44,378 bases of DNA from Testudinibacter crocodili (GTDB lineage: Bacteria; Pseudomonadota; Gammaproteobacteria; Enterobacterales; Pasteurellaceae). The notes under the pieces were generated by a model, which saw only the letters and a program-made list of their open reading frames with translations, did not search any database and had not been told where the DNA came from. The position numbers were made by a program, and so were the translations under genes. Below, piece by piece: positions 27,596-37,358 of this stretch. Within the stretch, counting starts at the first letter, position 1, and each line of letters starts with the position of its first letter. The stretch is taken from contig VDHG01000027.1 in NCBI GenBank assembly GCA_006228005.1, positions 1 through 44,378 of the forward strand, written 5' to 3'.

Positions 27596-28975
27596 TTAAC
27601 GTCTGAACATATTGCCGATGCCGCCCATGCCGCCGCCCATCATGCCTTTCATGCCCTTCATCATTTTTGCCATGCCGCCTTTGCGCATTTTTTTCATCAT
27701 GCGTTGCATTTCGGTGAATTGCTTCAACATTTTATTCAGGTCTTGCACCTGTGTGCCGGAGCCGAGTGCAATCCGGCGTTTGCGTGAGCCTTTGATAAGG
27801 TCGGGATTTTGCCGCTCTTTGAAAGTCATTGAGTTGATCATCGCCTCCATTTTGTTGAACATTTTATCGTCCACCTGTCCTTTGACGTGATCCGGTAGGT
27901 TTTTGGCACCGGGCAGTTTTTCTAACATCGTCATCATACCGCCCATTTTTTTCATCTCGATCAGTTGCTCACGAAAATCTTCTAAGGTGAAATCGTCGCC
28001 TTTTTTGAATTTCTGCGCCATTTTTTCGGCTTTTTCTTTATCCACCGAGCGTTCCAAATCTTCGATCAGCGACAGCACATCGCCCATGCCGAGAATACGT
28101 GAAGCAACCCGATCCGGATGGAATGGCTCCAGCGCATCGGTTTTTTCGCCCATACCGAGGAATTTAATCGGCTTGCCGGTGATTTGGCGAATCGATAATG
28201 CCGCACCACCACGTGCGTCGCCATCGACTTTGGTTAAGATCACCCCGGTCAGCGGCAAGGCTTCGTTAAAGGCTTTGGCGGTGTTGGCGGCGTCTTGCCC
28301 GGTCATCGCATCCACAGTGAATAAGGTTTCGATCGGATTCAAAACAGCGTGGACTTGTTTGATTTCGTCCATCATTTCGCTGTCAACGTGCAAGCGACCG
28401 GCAGTATCGACGATCAACACGTCATAGAATTTCAGTTTGGCGTGTGCAAGTGCGGTTTTGGCAATGTGTACCGCACTTTGGCTGGTGTCAGACGGAAAGA
28501 AATCCACTTTTACTGTTTCGGCTAAGGTTTCCAACTGCTTAATCGCCGCCGGGCGGTAGACGTCGGCGGATACCACCAACACCTTTTTCTTGTGGCGTTC
28601 GCGCAAAAATTTTGCCAGTTTGCCGACGCTGGTGGTTTTCCCCGCTCCTTGCAAACCTGCCATCAAAATTACCGCCGGCGGTTGGGTAGCAAGATTTAAG
28701 GTTTCGTTGGCTTCGCCCATTGCCGCTTCCAGCTCGCTTTGGACGATTTTGACGAACTCTTGCCCCGGTGTCAGACTTTTATTGACTTCAACCCCGACGG
28801 CACGTTCTTTGACTTTATTGATAAATTCGCGCACCACAGGCAAGGCAACATCGGCCTCCAGCAATGCCATGCGCACTTCGCGCAAGGTGTCTTTGATATT
28901 GTCTTCGGTCAAACGCGCACGTCCGCGGATACTGCGTAGGGTATGGGAAAGACGATCAGATAAATTTTCAAACAT
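27596..28975 (-). CDS. ffh: Signal recognition particle protein Ffh
   Basis: GTPase subunit of the signal recognition particle; with 4.5S RNA it delivers nascent membrane proteins to FtsY. The 459 residues have an N domain (MFENLSDRLSHTLRSIRG). The G domain has P-loop GLQGAGKTTSVGKLA, DTAGRLHVD, TKVDGDARGG and KFLGMGEK. A C-terminal methionine-rich M domain ends in many M, G and K residues (KGMKGMMGGGMGGIGN) and contains the RNA-binding ALGSGTQVQDLNKML. The order ffh, divergent ypjD, then corB matches E. coli. The ATG follows AGGA. Confidence 0.98.
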   Translation of the reverse strand: MFENLSDRLSHTLRSIRGRARLTEDNIKDTLREVRMALLEADVALPVVREFINKVKERAVGVEVNKSLTPGQEFVKIVQSELEAAMGEANETLNLATQPPAVILMAGLQGAGKTTSVGKLAKFLRERHKKKVLVVSADVYRPAAIKQLETLAETVKVDFFPSDTSQSAVHIAKTALAHAKLKFYDVLIVDTAGRLHVDSEMMDEIKQVHAVLNPIETLFTVDAMTGQDAANTAKAFNEALPLTGVILTKVDGDARGGAALSIRQITGKPIKFLGMGEKTDALEPFHPDRVASRILGMGDVLSLIEDLERSVDKEKAEKMAQKFKKGDDFTLEDFREQLIEMKKMGGMMTMLEKLPGAKNLPDHVKGQVDDKMFNKMEAMINSMTFKERQNPDLIKGSRKRRIALGSGTQVQDLNKMLKQFTEMQRMMKKMRKGGMAKMMKGMKGMMGGGMGGIGNMFRR

Positions 28976-29217
28976 AATAATTCCTGTGGTAAATACCGCA
29001 CTTTAGACTGGATTGCTGTGTGAATAGCGCAAAGATAGTAGCGATTATACAAGATTTCGTTTTATTTTCACGCTTAAACCATTTTGTAGTAGAAAAATGA
29101 GGACAAAACTGATACTTTCAAGCGGAATAGTTATCAATAAAAGTGAGTTGTAGCGTTGTTTCCGTACTTATTTTTGAATAAGTGCGGTCTGAGTATTACC
29201 AAAAAGAGACATCAGCC

Positions 29218-30027
29218 ATGTATTTATCTGCCGGATTAGCGATTATCGCTTATTTAATCTGTACTTTCACTCTCTTGCCGCAGTTGTTGCAGGCGCAAAG
29301 CGGCACCGAGAAGGCAACAATTCCCAAACGCAGCCGTTTTATCATCAGCTCGGCGGTGGCGCTGCTGCTGCATGGGGTTTTTATTCAACAATTGTTTGCG
29401 GCTGGCGGCCAGGGGCTGAATTTTACTCTGTTGAATATTCTGAATTTGATGACGCTGCTGATTGTGCTGTTGGTGACGCTGGCGCTGTCGCATTTGAATA
29501 CGCTGTGGTTTTTGCTGCCGATGGTGTACAGCTTTGCGATCATCGGTATTCTGGTCGGCGTGTTGATTCCGGGGCATGTGGTGGCCTATTTGCAGGATAA
29601 TACCGCACTTTTGATCCATATTACCTTGGCGCTGCTCTCTTATGCGGTCTGTTTTATTGCGCTATTGTATGTGTTCCAGTTGAGTTGGCTGGATAAAAAA
29701 TTGAAAAGCAAGAAAGTGGTGTTTTCACCGATGATTCCGTCATTAATGAGCGTCGAACGCCAGTTTTTCAAGATTTTGTGTATTGGTGAGCTGTTGCTGA
29801 CCTTGGCGTTGCTGAGCGGTGCATTGTCGCTGCATAATTTCTTTGCACCAGAACAGATTCAAAAAGCGATTTTTTCGTTTTTGGCTTGGATTGTGTTCGG
29901 ATTGCTGCTGATTGGACATCGCAAACTGCATTGGCGTGGAAAGAGGGTGCTAATTTATACAATTTCAGGTATGATCCTACTCACTATTGCTTATTTTGGC
30001 AGCCGGACTTTTTTGACGGTGCTATAG
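29218..30027 (+). CDS. ypjD: YpjD, CcsA/ResC-like membrane protein
   Basis: 269 residues with about eight hydrophobic segments. It belongs to the cytochrome c assembly (CcsA/ResC/HemX-like) family and its molecular role is unsettled. Visible matches to E. coli YpjD are LLNILNLMTLL, the HITLALLSYAVCFIALLYVFQLSWLD helix, PSLMSVERQFFKI and the end ISGMILLTIAYFGSRTFL. Candidate histidines occur in LLLHGVF and LIHITLAL, as expected for a haem-type fold. I chose ATG 29218 because homology starts there; the frame upstream is leader with an uptake signal sequence. It is followed by corB 87 bp later. Confidence 0.9.
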   Translation: MYLSAGLAIIAYLICTFTLLPQLLQAQSGTEKATIPKRSRFIISSAVALLLHGVFIQQLFAAGGQGLNFTLLNILNLMTLLIVLLVTLALSHLNTLWFLLPMVYSFAIIGILVGVLIPGHVVAYLQDNTALLIHITLALLSYAVCFIALLYVFQLSWLDKKLKSKKVVFSPMIPSLMSVERQFFKILCIGELLLTLALLSGALSLHNFFAPEQIQKAIFSFLAWIVFGLLLIGHRKLHWRGKRVLIYTISGMILLTIAYFGSRTFLTVL

Positions 30028-30114
30028 CAAAGTCCGAAAGTGCGGTTGAACTCAAAATGGACACCGTCAGAACCGCACTTTTCGGGATGATTTGTTAACG
30101 GAAGGATGATCTCT

Positions 30115-31404
30115 TTGGACAGTATCCCCCTTAGTACGCTGTTTATCGCTTTAATCGTACTGCTTATTTGTTCTGCCTACTTCTCCGGTTCGGAAACCGG
30201 TTTGCTTTCACTCAACCGCTATCGTATGCGTTACCTTGCCGGCCAAGGGCACTCTGGTGCTAGAAAAGCGGAAAACTTGCTTAAACGCACTGATACCCTG
30301 CTGGGTTTAGTCCTCATTTTCAACAACATGGTGAATATTGCCGCCTCTGCTATTTCGACGATTATCGGAATGCGGTTGTTCGGTGATGCCGGGGTGGCGA
30401 TTGCGACCGGTGCGTTGACCTTTGTGATGTTGGTATTCTCTGAAATTCTGCCAAAAACCTTGGCGGCGATGTACCCGGAAAAAGTGGGTTTCACCAGTAG
30501 TCACTTGCTGACAGTGTTATTGAAAATCTCGCTGCCGCTGGTCTATTTCATTAACTTTTTTACCAAGCTGTTGATTAAACTGTTGGGGATCAAAACCGAC
30601 CACAAGGCACACCACAGCATCAGCCAGGAAGAGCTGCGCAGCATTGTGCATGAATCGGGTAAATTTATTCCGTCGGCGCACCAAGACATGCTGCTTTCGA
30701 TTCTGGATTTGGAGCAAGTGACGGTTGATGACATCATGGTACCGCGTAATGATATCGGCGGTATTGACCTTGACGACGATTGGAAAGCGATTATGCGCCA
30801 GCTCAACCATGCCGCACACAGCCGAGTGGTGTTGTATAAAGGTAATATGGACCAAAATGTGCTGGGTATGTTGCGGGTGAGGGAAGCCTATCGTTTAATG
30901 TTGGATAAAAATGAATTCAACAAAGAGACTTTAGTGCGGGCGGTTGATGAAATCTATTTTATTCCGGAAGGCACACCACTGAATACGCAGTTGCTGAATT
31001 TTAAAACCAATAAAGAGCGAATCGGGTTGGTGGTGGATGAATACGGTGATCTGAAAGGCTTGATCACACTAGAGGATATTTTAGAAGAGATTGTTGGTGA
31101 ATTTACCACCTCCATGACGCCATCGATTGAAGAAGAGGTTCGAGAGCAGTCTGATGGTTCGGTGCTGATTGATGGGCAGGCGAATATCCGCGATCTGAAC
31201 AAATTGTTCGGCTGGGAGCTCAGCACCGAGGGACCTCGCACCTTTAACGGTCTGATTTTAGAGCATCTGGAAGAGATTCCGGTAGCAGGAACGGTGTGTG
31301 AAATAGAGGGCTTGTTGATTACGATTCTTGAAGTGTCCGATAATATGGTGAAACAAGCCAAAGTGGTACGTAAAGGTACTGGCGCAGAAAAAATTAAAAC
31401 TTAA
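30115..31404 (+). CDS. corB: CorB/YfjD, CNNM-type magnesium transporter or HlyC/CorC family protein
   Basis: Membrane protein linked to magnesium efflux or homeostasis. The 429 residues comprise an N-terminal DUF21/CNNM domain with four hydrophobic segments (AYFSGSETGLLSLNRYRMR, FNNMVNIAASAIST, FSEILPKTLAAMYPEKV). A CBS pair follows (VDDIMVPRNDI, GLVVDEYGDLKGLITLEDILEEIVG), then a C-terminal CorC_HlyC domain (DGSVLIDGQANIRDLNKLF). The start is probably TTG 30115, giving MDSIPLSTLFIALI like E. coli YfjD, because GGAAGGA lies about 9 nt upstream. An in-frame ATG at 30106 sits directly on that ribosome binding site and so is less likely. A good terminator follows. Confidence 0.9.
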   Translation: MDSIPLSTLFIALIVLLICSAYFSGSETGLLSLNRYRMRYLAGQGHSGARKAENLLKRTDTLLGLVLIFNNMVNIAASAISTIIGMRLFGDAGVAIATGALTFVMLVFSEILPKTLAAMYPEKVGFTSSHLLTVLLKISLPLVYFINFFTKLLIKLLGIKTDHKAHHSISQEELRSIVHESGKFIPSAHQDMLLSILDLEQVTVDDIMVPRNDIGGIDLDDDWKAIMRQLNHAAHSRVVLYKGNMDQNVLGMLRVREAYRLMLDKNEFNKETLVRAVDEIYFIPEGTPLNTQLLNFKTNKERIGLVVDEYGDLKGLITLEDILEEIVGEFTTSMTPSIEEEVREQSDGSVLIDGQANIRDLNKLFGWELSTEGPRTFNGLILEHLEEIPVAGTVCEIEGLLITILEVSDNMVKQAKVVRKGTGAEKIKT

Positions 31405-31435
31405 GCGATTGTTTTACATCTATAATTTTATTTCT

Positions 31436-31477
31436 AACCGCACTTTGCATTCAACCGCTAAAGTGCGGTTTTATTTT
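31436..31477 (+). terminator. Uptake-sequence terminator after corB
   Basis: Inverted uptake signal pair, AACCGCACTTT (31436-31446) and AAAGTGCGGTT (31460-31470), followed by TTATTTTTT. It is a clear rho-independent terminator, 32 bp past the corB stop. Confidence 0.9.
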
Positions 31478-31503
31478 TTAAAGTTGAGATATAAGTTAAT
31501 TTT

Positions 31504-31547
31504 GAGAACAGATATCATTTACTTTCTCATAAACTAGGTGTTATAAT
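31504..31547 (+). promoter_or_regulatory. Candidate promoter and weak Fur-like site before the receptor
   Basis: A perfect -10 TATAAT lies at 31542-31547, with a TTTACT-like -35 about 18 bp upstream. The stretch 31504-31522 matches about 11 of 19 positions of the Fur-box consensus and overlaps the -35. Iron control is expected for this kind of receptor, but the site is weak. Confidence 0.4.
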
Positions 31548-31661
31548 TTTTCGGCATTTTTGCAGTAAGTTTGTAGATTCGGCATTCTTTCAGCAGTATT
31601 GCTAGCAGAATAGCAATTTTCTACACTTGATTAAAATGAATAACGCTAAGGAAATATCAAC

Positions 31662-33704
31662 ATGTCTAACAAGTTTAATCTAACCTATGTCAGTCTGGCA
31701 GTATTAGGCGCACTGGCAGCAACATCCAGTTTGGCAAATACCAACACATCGAACCAAGTATTAGACGAGATTGTGGTCACAGACCGTCAAGGAACCAAAA
31801 TTGAAACTAATGTGGTCACCGAACAGGAAAAAAATGAGCACACTGAAACTGATTTACGCGGACTATTGACTGAAGAGCCGTCGATTGCGTTCGGTGGCGG
31901 CAACGGCACATCACAATTTCTGACAATTCGTGGCATGGGGCAAAACTCAGTCGATATCAAAATTGACAATGCCTACTCCGACAGTCAAGTGTTATACCAT
32001 CAAGGCCGCTTTATCGTTGATCCGTCGTTACTGAAAAGTGTGTCGGTACAAAAAGGTGCGGGTTCAGCCAGTGCCGGGATCGGCGCAACCAACGGCGCAA
32101 TTATCACCAAAACAGTTGATGCGCTGGATCTGTTAAAAAATAGCGATCGTGATTACGGTTTCAAACTGAACGGCGGTTATTCTAGCAATGAGGGGCACTC
32201 TTATGGCGGGGCGCTATTCGGTAAATCCGGCAATTTTGATGCATTGTTCTCATTTAACCGCACTGATGAGGAAAATTACAAACCGGGTCGAGGCTATAAG
32301 AATATTGACGGTGGAGAAACCGTGCCTTACAGCGGCTTGGATAAACGTAACTATATGATTAAACTGGGTGCTACTTTGGGTGATCATCGCTTGGTGTTAA
32401 GCCATATGCAAGATCAACATCGTGGTGTGCGTACCGTGCGAGAAGAGTTTACTGTTACGGGTGGTCGGTTGAATTTAGTAGGTCAAGCGCCGGCTTATCG
32501 TGAAACTACGCTGAAAAATACTAACCTTGAGTGGACAGCGAAAAATCTGGGCTTTATCAGCCAATTAACATCTAATATTTACGTTATGCAAAACCATCGT
32601 TATTCAGCCGATGATACCGGTTGTGGCTATTGTGGCAATATTGCAGGGTCGACCAAAACCAAAATTGAAACCCGTGGTGCCAACGTGAATTTTGACTCGC
32701 CGATTGGTGAAAATGTGCTGTTGAAATACGGTGTTAACTATCGTGATCAGAAAATTACTCCGCACGCTTTCTTGAACCGATTCTACACATTAGGTGAACC
32801 GAAAAAAACCGATGTCGGCACCTATTTAGAAGCAATCAGCACCTTAGGTGATTTCACCTTGACCACCGGTCTGCGTTACGACTATTTCAAAGTGAAAACC
32901 ACCGATGGTAAATCAGCCTCTGATGGACGTCTCAATCCAAGCCTTGGTTTGATCTGGCAGCCGCTGGACAGCTTAAGCTTCAGTGTTGATCATAACTATG
33001 CTTCCCGTAGCCCGCGTTTATACGATGCGTTGCTGACGCACGGTAAACGTGGTGTGATCAGCATTGCTGACGGTACGGTTGCTGAACGCGCCCGCAATAC
33101 TGAAATCGGCTTTAACTATGATAACGGCAATTTCTCATTGGCAGGTAGCTATTTCTGGCAGAAAATCAGCAATGCGATTGCCAATCCACAAAACAGACAC
33201 GGTTCGGGTGAAAATTCGATCAGAGAGACGGTAAATGCCGGTTATATTAAAAATCACGGCTATGAACTGAGCGCAGCGTATCGGTTGGAAGGCTTTACCG
33301 CACGTGTTGGTGTGGCAGAAAGCAAACCAAGAATCTATGATACCCACAAAGACAACTTGCTCAGTTCCAATCCGGAATTTGCGGTGCAAGTGGGGCGCAC
33401 TTGGACAGCTTCTTTAGCCTACCGCTTTATGCAGCCGGATCTTGAGCTGGGCTGGCGTAATCGTACGGTTGAAGATGCTAAAGGTTCAGTCTTGGTGCGT
33501 GAAAGCAGCACGCCGGTAAAACGTGAAGGCTATACCGTACATGATTTCTATATCAACTGGAAACCGTTCAGCAATGACAAGATGAATGTTAACTTTGCAG
33601 TGAACAATGCGTTCAATAAGTTTTATTATCCGCATACCCAACGTGGCGAAACATTAGCCGGTGCAGGGCGTGATATTCGTGTTGGGATTAACTATCAGTT
33701 TTAA
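31662..33704 (+). CDS. fetA: TonB-dependent siderophore receptor, FetA/FrpB type
   Basis: 680-residue outer-membrane receptor. A signal peptide (about 1-25, cut after SLA) is followed by the TonB box DEIVVT (35-40). The plug domain contains EEPSIAFGGGNGTSQFLTIR and VSVQKGAGSASAGIGATNGAI. A 22-strand barrel ends in a C-terminal aromatic residue (GINYQF). Long stretches match neisserial FetA/FrpB (a ferric enterobactin-type receptor) from memory: HMQDQHRGVRTVREEF, NYASRSPRLYDALLTHGKRG and ERARNTEIGFNYDNG. One surface loop carries a Cys321-Cys324 pair (CGYC), the only cysteines I see. No fetBCD-type ABC transporter genes lie beside it, so it is an orphan here. The substrate is inferred from family. 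Confidence 0.88.
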   Translation: MSNKFNLTYVSLAVLGALAATSSLANTNTSNQVLDEIVVTDRQGTKIETNVVTEQEKNEHTETDLRGLLTEEPSIAFGGGNGTSQFLTIRGMGQNSVDIKIDNAYSDSQVLYHQGRFIVDPSLLKSVSVQKGAGSASAGIGATNGAIITKTVDALDLLKNSDRDYGFKLNGGYSSNEGHSYGGALFGKSGNFDALFSFNRTDEENYKPGRGYKNIDGGETVPYSGLDKRNYMIKLGATLGDHRLVLSHMQDQHRGVRTVREEFTVTGGRLNLVGQAPAYRETTLKNTNLEWTAKNLGFISQLTSNIYVMQNHRYSADDTGCGYCGNIAGSTKTKIETRGANVNFDSPIGENVLLKYGVNYRDQKITPHAFLNRFYTLGEPKKTDVGTYLEAISTLGDFTLTTGLRYDYFKVKTTDGKSASDGRLNPSLGLIWQPLDSLSFSVDHNYASRSPRLYDALLTHGKRGVISIADGTVAERARNTEIGFNYDNGNFSLAGSYFWQKISNAIANPQNRHGSGENSIRETVNAGYIKNHGYELSAAYRLEGFTARVGVAESKPRIYDTHKDNLLSSNPEFAVQVGRTWTASLAYRFMQPDLELGWRNRTVEDAKGSVLVRESSTPVKREGYTVHDFYINWKPFSNDKMNVNFAVNNAFNKFYYPHTQRGETLAGAGRDIRVGINYQF

Positions 33705-33725
33705 TTAAATCTTGCATCTCAGCCT

Positions 33726-33760
33726 AAAAAAACCGCACGTTAAAGTGCGGTTTTTGTTTT
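33726..33760. terminator. Bidirectional uptake-sequence terminator (receptor and talB)
   Basis: Stem of about 12 bp, AAAAACCGCAC (33728-33738) with GTGCGGTTTTT (33745-33755) and a 6-nt loop, with A and T runs on both sides. It sits between the convergent receptor and talB genes and contains one intact uptake signal sequence and one altered one (ACCGCACGT). Confidence 0.9.
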
Positions 33761-33775
33761 AAGCAGCAGGCAAAC

Positions 33776-34726
33776 TTACAGTTTGGTGATCAGCATTGCT
33801 TCCAATTTTTCTTGGTCGGCGGCAAATTTTCGGATACCGTCGGTCAGTTTTTCCACTGCCATCGGATCGCTGTTGTGCTGCCAATAGAATTGTGCTTCGC
33901 TCAGCGGCGCTGGGCGCTCTTTTACGTTGCCTTTGAAGTCTAACTTACGCTCTAGTGGTTGATTGCTCTCTTGCAACTCTTTCAACAAACCTGGGGCGAT
34001 GGTCAGGCGATCACAGCCCGCCAACTCGGTGATTTCGCCGATATTACGGAAGCTGGCACCCATTACCACGGTTTTATAGTCGTAGGTTTTGTAGTAGTTA
34101 TAAATTTCGGTCACTGACACCACACCCGGATCCTCGTGCGGCGCATACTCTTTTTTATCGCTGTTGGCTTTGTACCAATCCAGAATACGACCAACAAACG
34201 GGGAGATCAGATAAACACCGGCTTCGGCACAGGCACGGGCTTGAGCTTGTGAAAACAGCAGAGTCAGGTTGCAGTTGATGCCTTCTTTTTCCAACACTTC
34301 TGCGGCACGGATACCTTGCCAAGTGGAGGCGATTTTGATCAGAATGCGTTCATTACTGATGCCGGCTTGGTTATACAACTTGATCAATTTACGTGCTTTT
34401 TCAATCGTGGCTGCGGTGTCGTAAGACATGCGCGCATCGACTTCGGTCGAGATGCGTCCCGGTACGATTTTCAGAATTTCTAACCCGATATTCACCGCCA
34501 ATTTATCTTCGGCATCAATCAATTGCTGTTTTTTATCGCTGCTTTGCTGTTTAGCATAAGCGATAGCATCATCAATCAACGGCGCATATTGCGGCAGGGA
34601 CGAGGCGCTTAAAATCAGGGACGGATTGGTTGTTGCATCTTGCGGCTGATAGGTTTTAATGGCTTCGATATCACCGGTATCAGCAACCACCACAGTGATT
34701 TTACGTAACTCTTGTAATTGCGACAT
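33776..34726 (-). CDS. talB: Transaldolase
   Basis: Pentose-phosphate enzyme that moves a dihydroxyacetone unit between sedoheptulose 7-phosphate and glyceraldehyde 3-phosphate. The 316 residues match the E. coli TalB length. The Schiff-base Lys131 lies in [14 protein letters not shown]. The N-terminal [32 protein letters not shown] and [25 protein letters not shown] segments are all present. ATG follows an AGGAAA ribosome binding site. It is divergent from lptD, with about 220 bp between them. That gap holds an inverted repeat (ATTCGC at 34862-34867, GCGAAT at 34879-34884) and a TACAAT string (34891-34896) near the lptD side. Confidence 0.98.
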   Translation of the reverse strand: MSQLQELRKITVVVADTGDIEAIKTYQPQDATTNPSLILSASSLPQYAPLIDDAIAYAKQQSSDKKQQLIDAEDKLAVNIGLEILKIVPGRISTEVDARMSYDTAATIEKARKLIKLYNQAGISNERILIKIASTWQGIRAAEVLEKEGINCNLTLLFSQAQARACAEAGVYLISPFVGRILDWYKANSDKKEYAPHEDPGVVSVTEIYNYYKTYDYKTVVMGASFRNIGEITELAGCDRLTIAPGLLKELQESNQPLERKLDFKGNVKERPAPLSEAQFYWQHNSDPMAVEKLTDGIRKFAADQEKLEAMLITKL

Positions 34727-34946
34727 AGTTTTTCCTCATTAAATGAACTGAATAAAAAATCACTTCATTCTACCCTTATTAAGGTCAAATGTGCCAATCA
34801 TTTCTGAGGCGAATATTGAGACCAATGAAAATTTTTGTCGGATAGTGCAGCAGGGTAAAATATTCGCATGATCAATAAGCGAATTTCGAGTACAATCACC
34901 CCAGTTTCGCTGTTTTATTACCATTTTTATTAGCTTGGGTTACAGA

Positions 34947-37307
34947 ATGAAAAAAAATACTTATAGCCTACTGGCGACCCTGATTCTGAGTGCATTATAT
35001 GGCACTGTGCACAGCAGTACGGCGCAAGCAGATCTGCGTCAGCAGTGTCTGTTGGGCGTACCGCACTTTAGCGGTACACCGGTTGCTGGCAACCCGAATG
35101 ATTTGCCGGTGTACATCGAGGCCAATCGCGGTGAGATGTCGCACGCTACGGAAGCAACTTATCAGGGCGATGTGGATATTCAACAGGGAAACCGTCGTTT
35201 GCAGTCGCAATATGCGAAAATTACCACACAAGATAATGCCGGGCAGTTGACCCGTTTTGCCTATATTGACGGCGATTTGCAATACCGTGACGAGCAGATC
35301 GATTTGAAAGGTCGTAATGCCAAAATTAATCTGAACAGCAAAGACAGTGATTTGCAAAATGCCGATTACCAATTTGTCGGTCGCCAAGGACGTGGTACCG
35401 CCCAACAGGCGGAGATGCGTGAGCGCTACCGCACTTTGCACAATGCGACTTTTACTTCTTGCTTGCCGAATGATAATGCCTGGTCGATCGAGGCCAATGA
35501 AATTCGCCAAGATTTACAAGAAGAAGTCGCCGAAATGTGGGGGGCACGTTTTAAAGTGCTGGGCGTACCGATTTTGTATTCCCCCTATTGGCAGTTGCCG
35601 TTGGGTGACCGTCGCCGCAGCGGGTTGTTAATGCCACAATTTAGTATGTCAAGCCGTGACGGCTTCAGTTATGCACAACCGATTTATTGGAACATTGCAC
35701 CGAATTATGATGCGACCTTTACCCCGAAAATGATGACGGATCGTGGATTGCAGTTGTTGACCGAATTTCGTTATTTGACTCAGTTTGGTTTGGGTACGGT
35801 GGCGACGGAATATTTGCATCGTGATCGTTTAAAAACCTATCTGGGCAGCAATAAATCACGTCATCTGTTTTTCTGGCAACATGCCGCAACATTTGGTGAT
35901 TGGCGTTTGAATGTGGATTATACCAAAGTGAGCGATAAGCGTTATTTTAATGACTTTAGCTCGGAATACGGTAACAGCACCGACGGATATGCCACTCAGA
36001 AATTCAGTTTGGGCTATTACCAGCCGAACTATAATTTGGTGATTTCCGGTCGACAATTCCAGATTTTTGATGAGGCCGAAATCGGACCGTATCGTGCGCT
36101 GCCACAGATTGATTTTAACTACTATAAAAATGGTTTAGCCAATGGCTGGTTGGATTTTGCGCTGTTTTCGCAAGCTGTGCATTTTGATAACGACAGTTCG
36201 TATATGCCCAAAGCCTGGCGTTTTCATGTGCAGCCGGAGTTGAATTTACCCCTGAGTAATGACTACGGTAGCTTGAATTTACAAACCAAATTATATGCAA
36301 CTCACTATCGCCAAACTTCGGGCAAAGGCGAAAATGCAGAAGCGGTGCAGAGCAGCGTCAATCGGGTGCTGCCACAGTTTAAAGCCGATTTACAGACTAT
36401 TTTATTAAATTCCAAATCGGTGTTTGAGGGATACACCCAAACCCTCGAGCCGCATGTACAGTATTTGTATCGACCATATAAAAACCAAAGTAATATCGGC
36501 GCACAAGATGTGGATTCGAATTACCTTGGTTTGGGCTATGACAGCGCCCTGTTGCAACAAGATTATTTCTCGCTGTTTCGCGATCGCCGCTACAGCGGCT
36601 TAGATCGTATCGCATCAGCCAATCAAGTAACTGTTGGTGGCACAACCCGCTTTTTTGACCAACACTCGGAAGAGCGGTTTAACTTTTCTTTGGGACAAAT
36701 TTATTATTTGACCGCTTCGCGTATCGATGAATCAGAAGACAACAGCACCAGTCGTCACTCTTCTTCTTGGTCGATGCAGTCTAACTGGAAGATCAATTCC
36801 GACTGGAGTTGGCGTGGCAGTTATCAATATGATACGGTCTTGAATAAAACCGCACTTGCCAATATGGCGCTCGAATTTAACCCTAGCGGTCATAATTTGG
36901 TGCAATTGAACTATCGTTATGCCAGCCAGGATTATATCAATCAAAATTTGCAAAGTGGCGCTAACCGTTATAATCAAGATATCAAACAGATTGGTGCGAC
37001 GGTGGCTTGGGATATAGATGACAACTGGGCGATTATTGGTCGCTATTATCATGATGTCGCTTTAAATAAGCCGGTCGAACAATATGGCGGCATTCAATAT
37101 AATAGCTGTTGCTGGAGCGTTGGCATCGGCGCTCGCCGCTACCTCACCTCCAGTAACCGCAGTGATACCGCCGATCAGGTGTTTTATGATAATTCAATCG
37201 CTATCAATTTTGAAATCAGGGGATTAGGCAGCAACTACTCCAGCGGGTTGCGCAGTATGCTGCAAAAAGGCATGCTGCCTTATGTCAAGCCGTTCAGCTT
37301 GGAATAA
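34947..37307 (+). CDS. lptD: LPS assembly outer-membrane protein LptD
   Basis: Outer-membrane barrel that, with LptE, inserts lipopolysaccharide into the outer leaflet. The 786 residues are close to E. coli LptD (784). I start it at ATG 34947 (MKKNTYSLLATLILSALYG, a signal peptide), four codons inside the longest frame. The N-terminal OstA/LptA-like domain (about 55-165) is followed by the barrel, with landmarks such as FKVLGVPILYSPYWQLPLGD, RRSGLLMPQF and YDATFTPKMMTDRG. All four disulfide cysteines are present: Cys34, Cys172 and the adjacent pair Cys721-Cys722 (NSCCWSVGIGARRY). dsbC follows instead of the surA seen in E. coli. Confidence 0.97.
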   Translation: MKKNTYSLLATLILSALYGTVHSSTAQADLRQQCLLGVPHFSGTPVAGNPNDLPVYIEANRGEMSHATEATYQGDVDIQQGNRRLQSQYAKITTQDNAGQLTRFAYIDGDLQYRDEQIDLKGRNAKINLNSKDSDLQNADYQFVGRQGRGTAQQAEMRERYRTLHNATFTSCLPNDNAWSIEANEIRQDLQEEVAEMWGARFKVLGVPILYSPYWQLPLGDRRRSGLLMPQFSMSSRDGFSYAQPIYWNIAPNYDATFTPKMMTDRGLQLLTEFRYLTQFGLGTVATEYLHRDRLKTYLGSNKSRHLFFWQHAATFGDWRLNVDYTKVSDKRYFNDFSSEYGNSTDGYATQKFSLGYYQPNYNLVISGRQFQIFDEAEIGPYRALPQIDFNYYKNGLANGWLDFALFSQAVHFDNDSSYMPKAWRFHVQPELNLPLSNDYGSLNLQTKLYATHYRQTSGKGENAEAVQSSVNRVLPQFKADLQTILLNSKSVFEGYTQTLEPHVQYLYRPYKNQSNIGAQDVDSNYLGLGYDSALLQQDYFSLFRDRRYSGLDRIASANQVTVGGTTRFFDQHSEERFNFSLGQIYYLTASRIDESEDNSTSRHSSSWSMQSNWKINSDWSWRGSYQYDTVLNKTALANMALEFNPSGHNLVQLNYRYASQDYINQNLQSGANRYNQDIKQIGATVAWDIDDNWAIIGRYYHDVALNKPVEQYGGIQYNSCCWSVGIGARRYLTSSNRSDTADQVFYDNSIAINFEIRGLGSNYSSGLRSMLQKGMLPYVKPFSLE

Positions 37308-37321
37308 TGCATTATTAAAAT

Positions 37322-37354
37322 ATAAACAAACATCAACAGACCCTAATCAAGGAA
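37322..37354 (+). repeat. Dispersed repeat, copy 3 (includes dsbC ribosome binding site)
   Basis: 33 nt identical to copy 4 at 40912-40944, with the core ATCAACAGACCCTAA at 37331-37345 (allowing for the leading bases of the core). It fills most of the 51-bp gap between lptD and dsbC. Its 3' end (CAAGGAA) is the dsbC ribosome binding site. Confidence 0.9.
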
Positions 37355-37358
37355 AACC

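Noticed and set aside
27575-27890. Plus-strand frames rich in Met, Pro, His and Ala near ffh
   Set aside because: They are the complement of the methionine- and glycine-rich M domain of Ffh.
34862-34896. Inverted repeat ATTCGC/GCGAAT with TACAAT as an lptD promoter or envelope-stress site
   Set aside because: There is no matching -35 and no sigma-E-like motif at the right spacing. It is noted only under talB.
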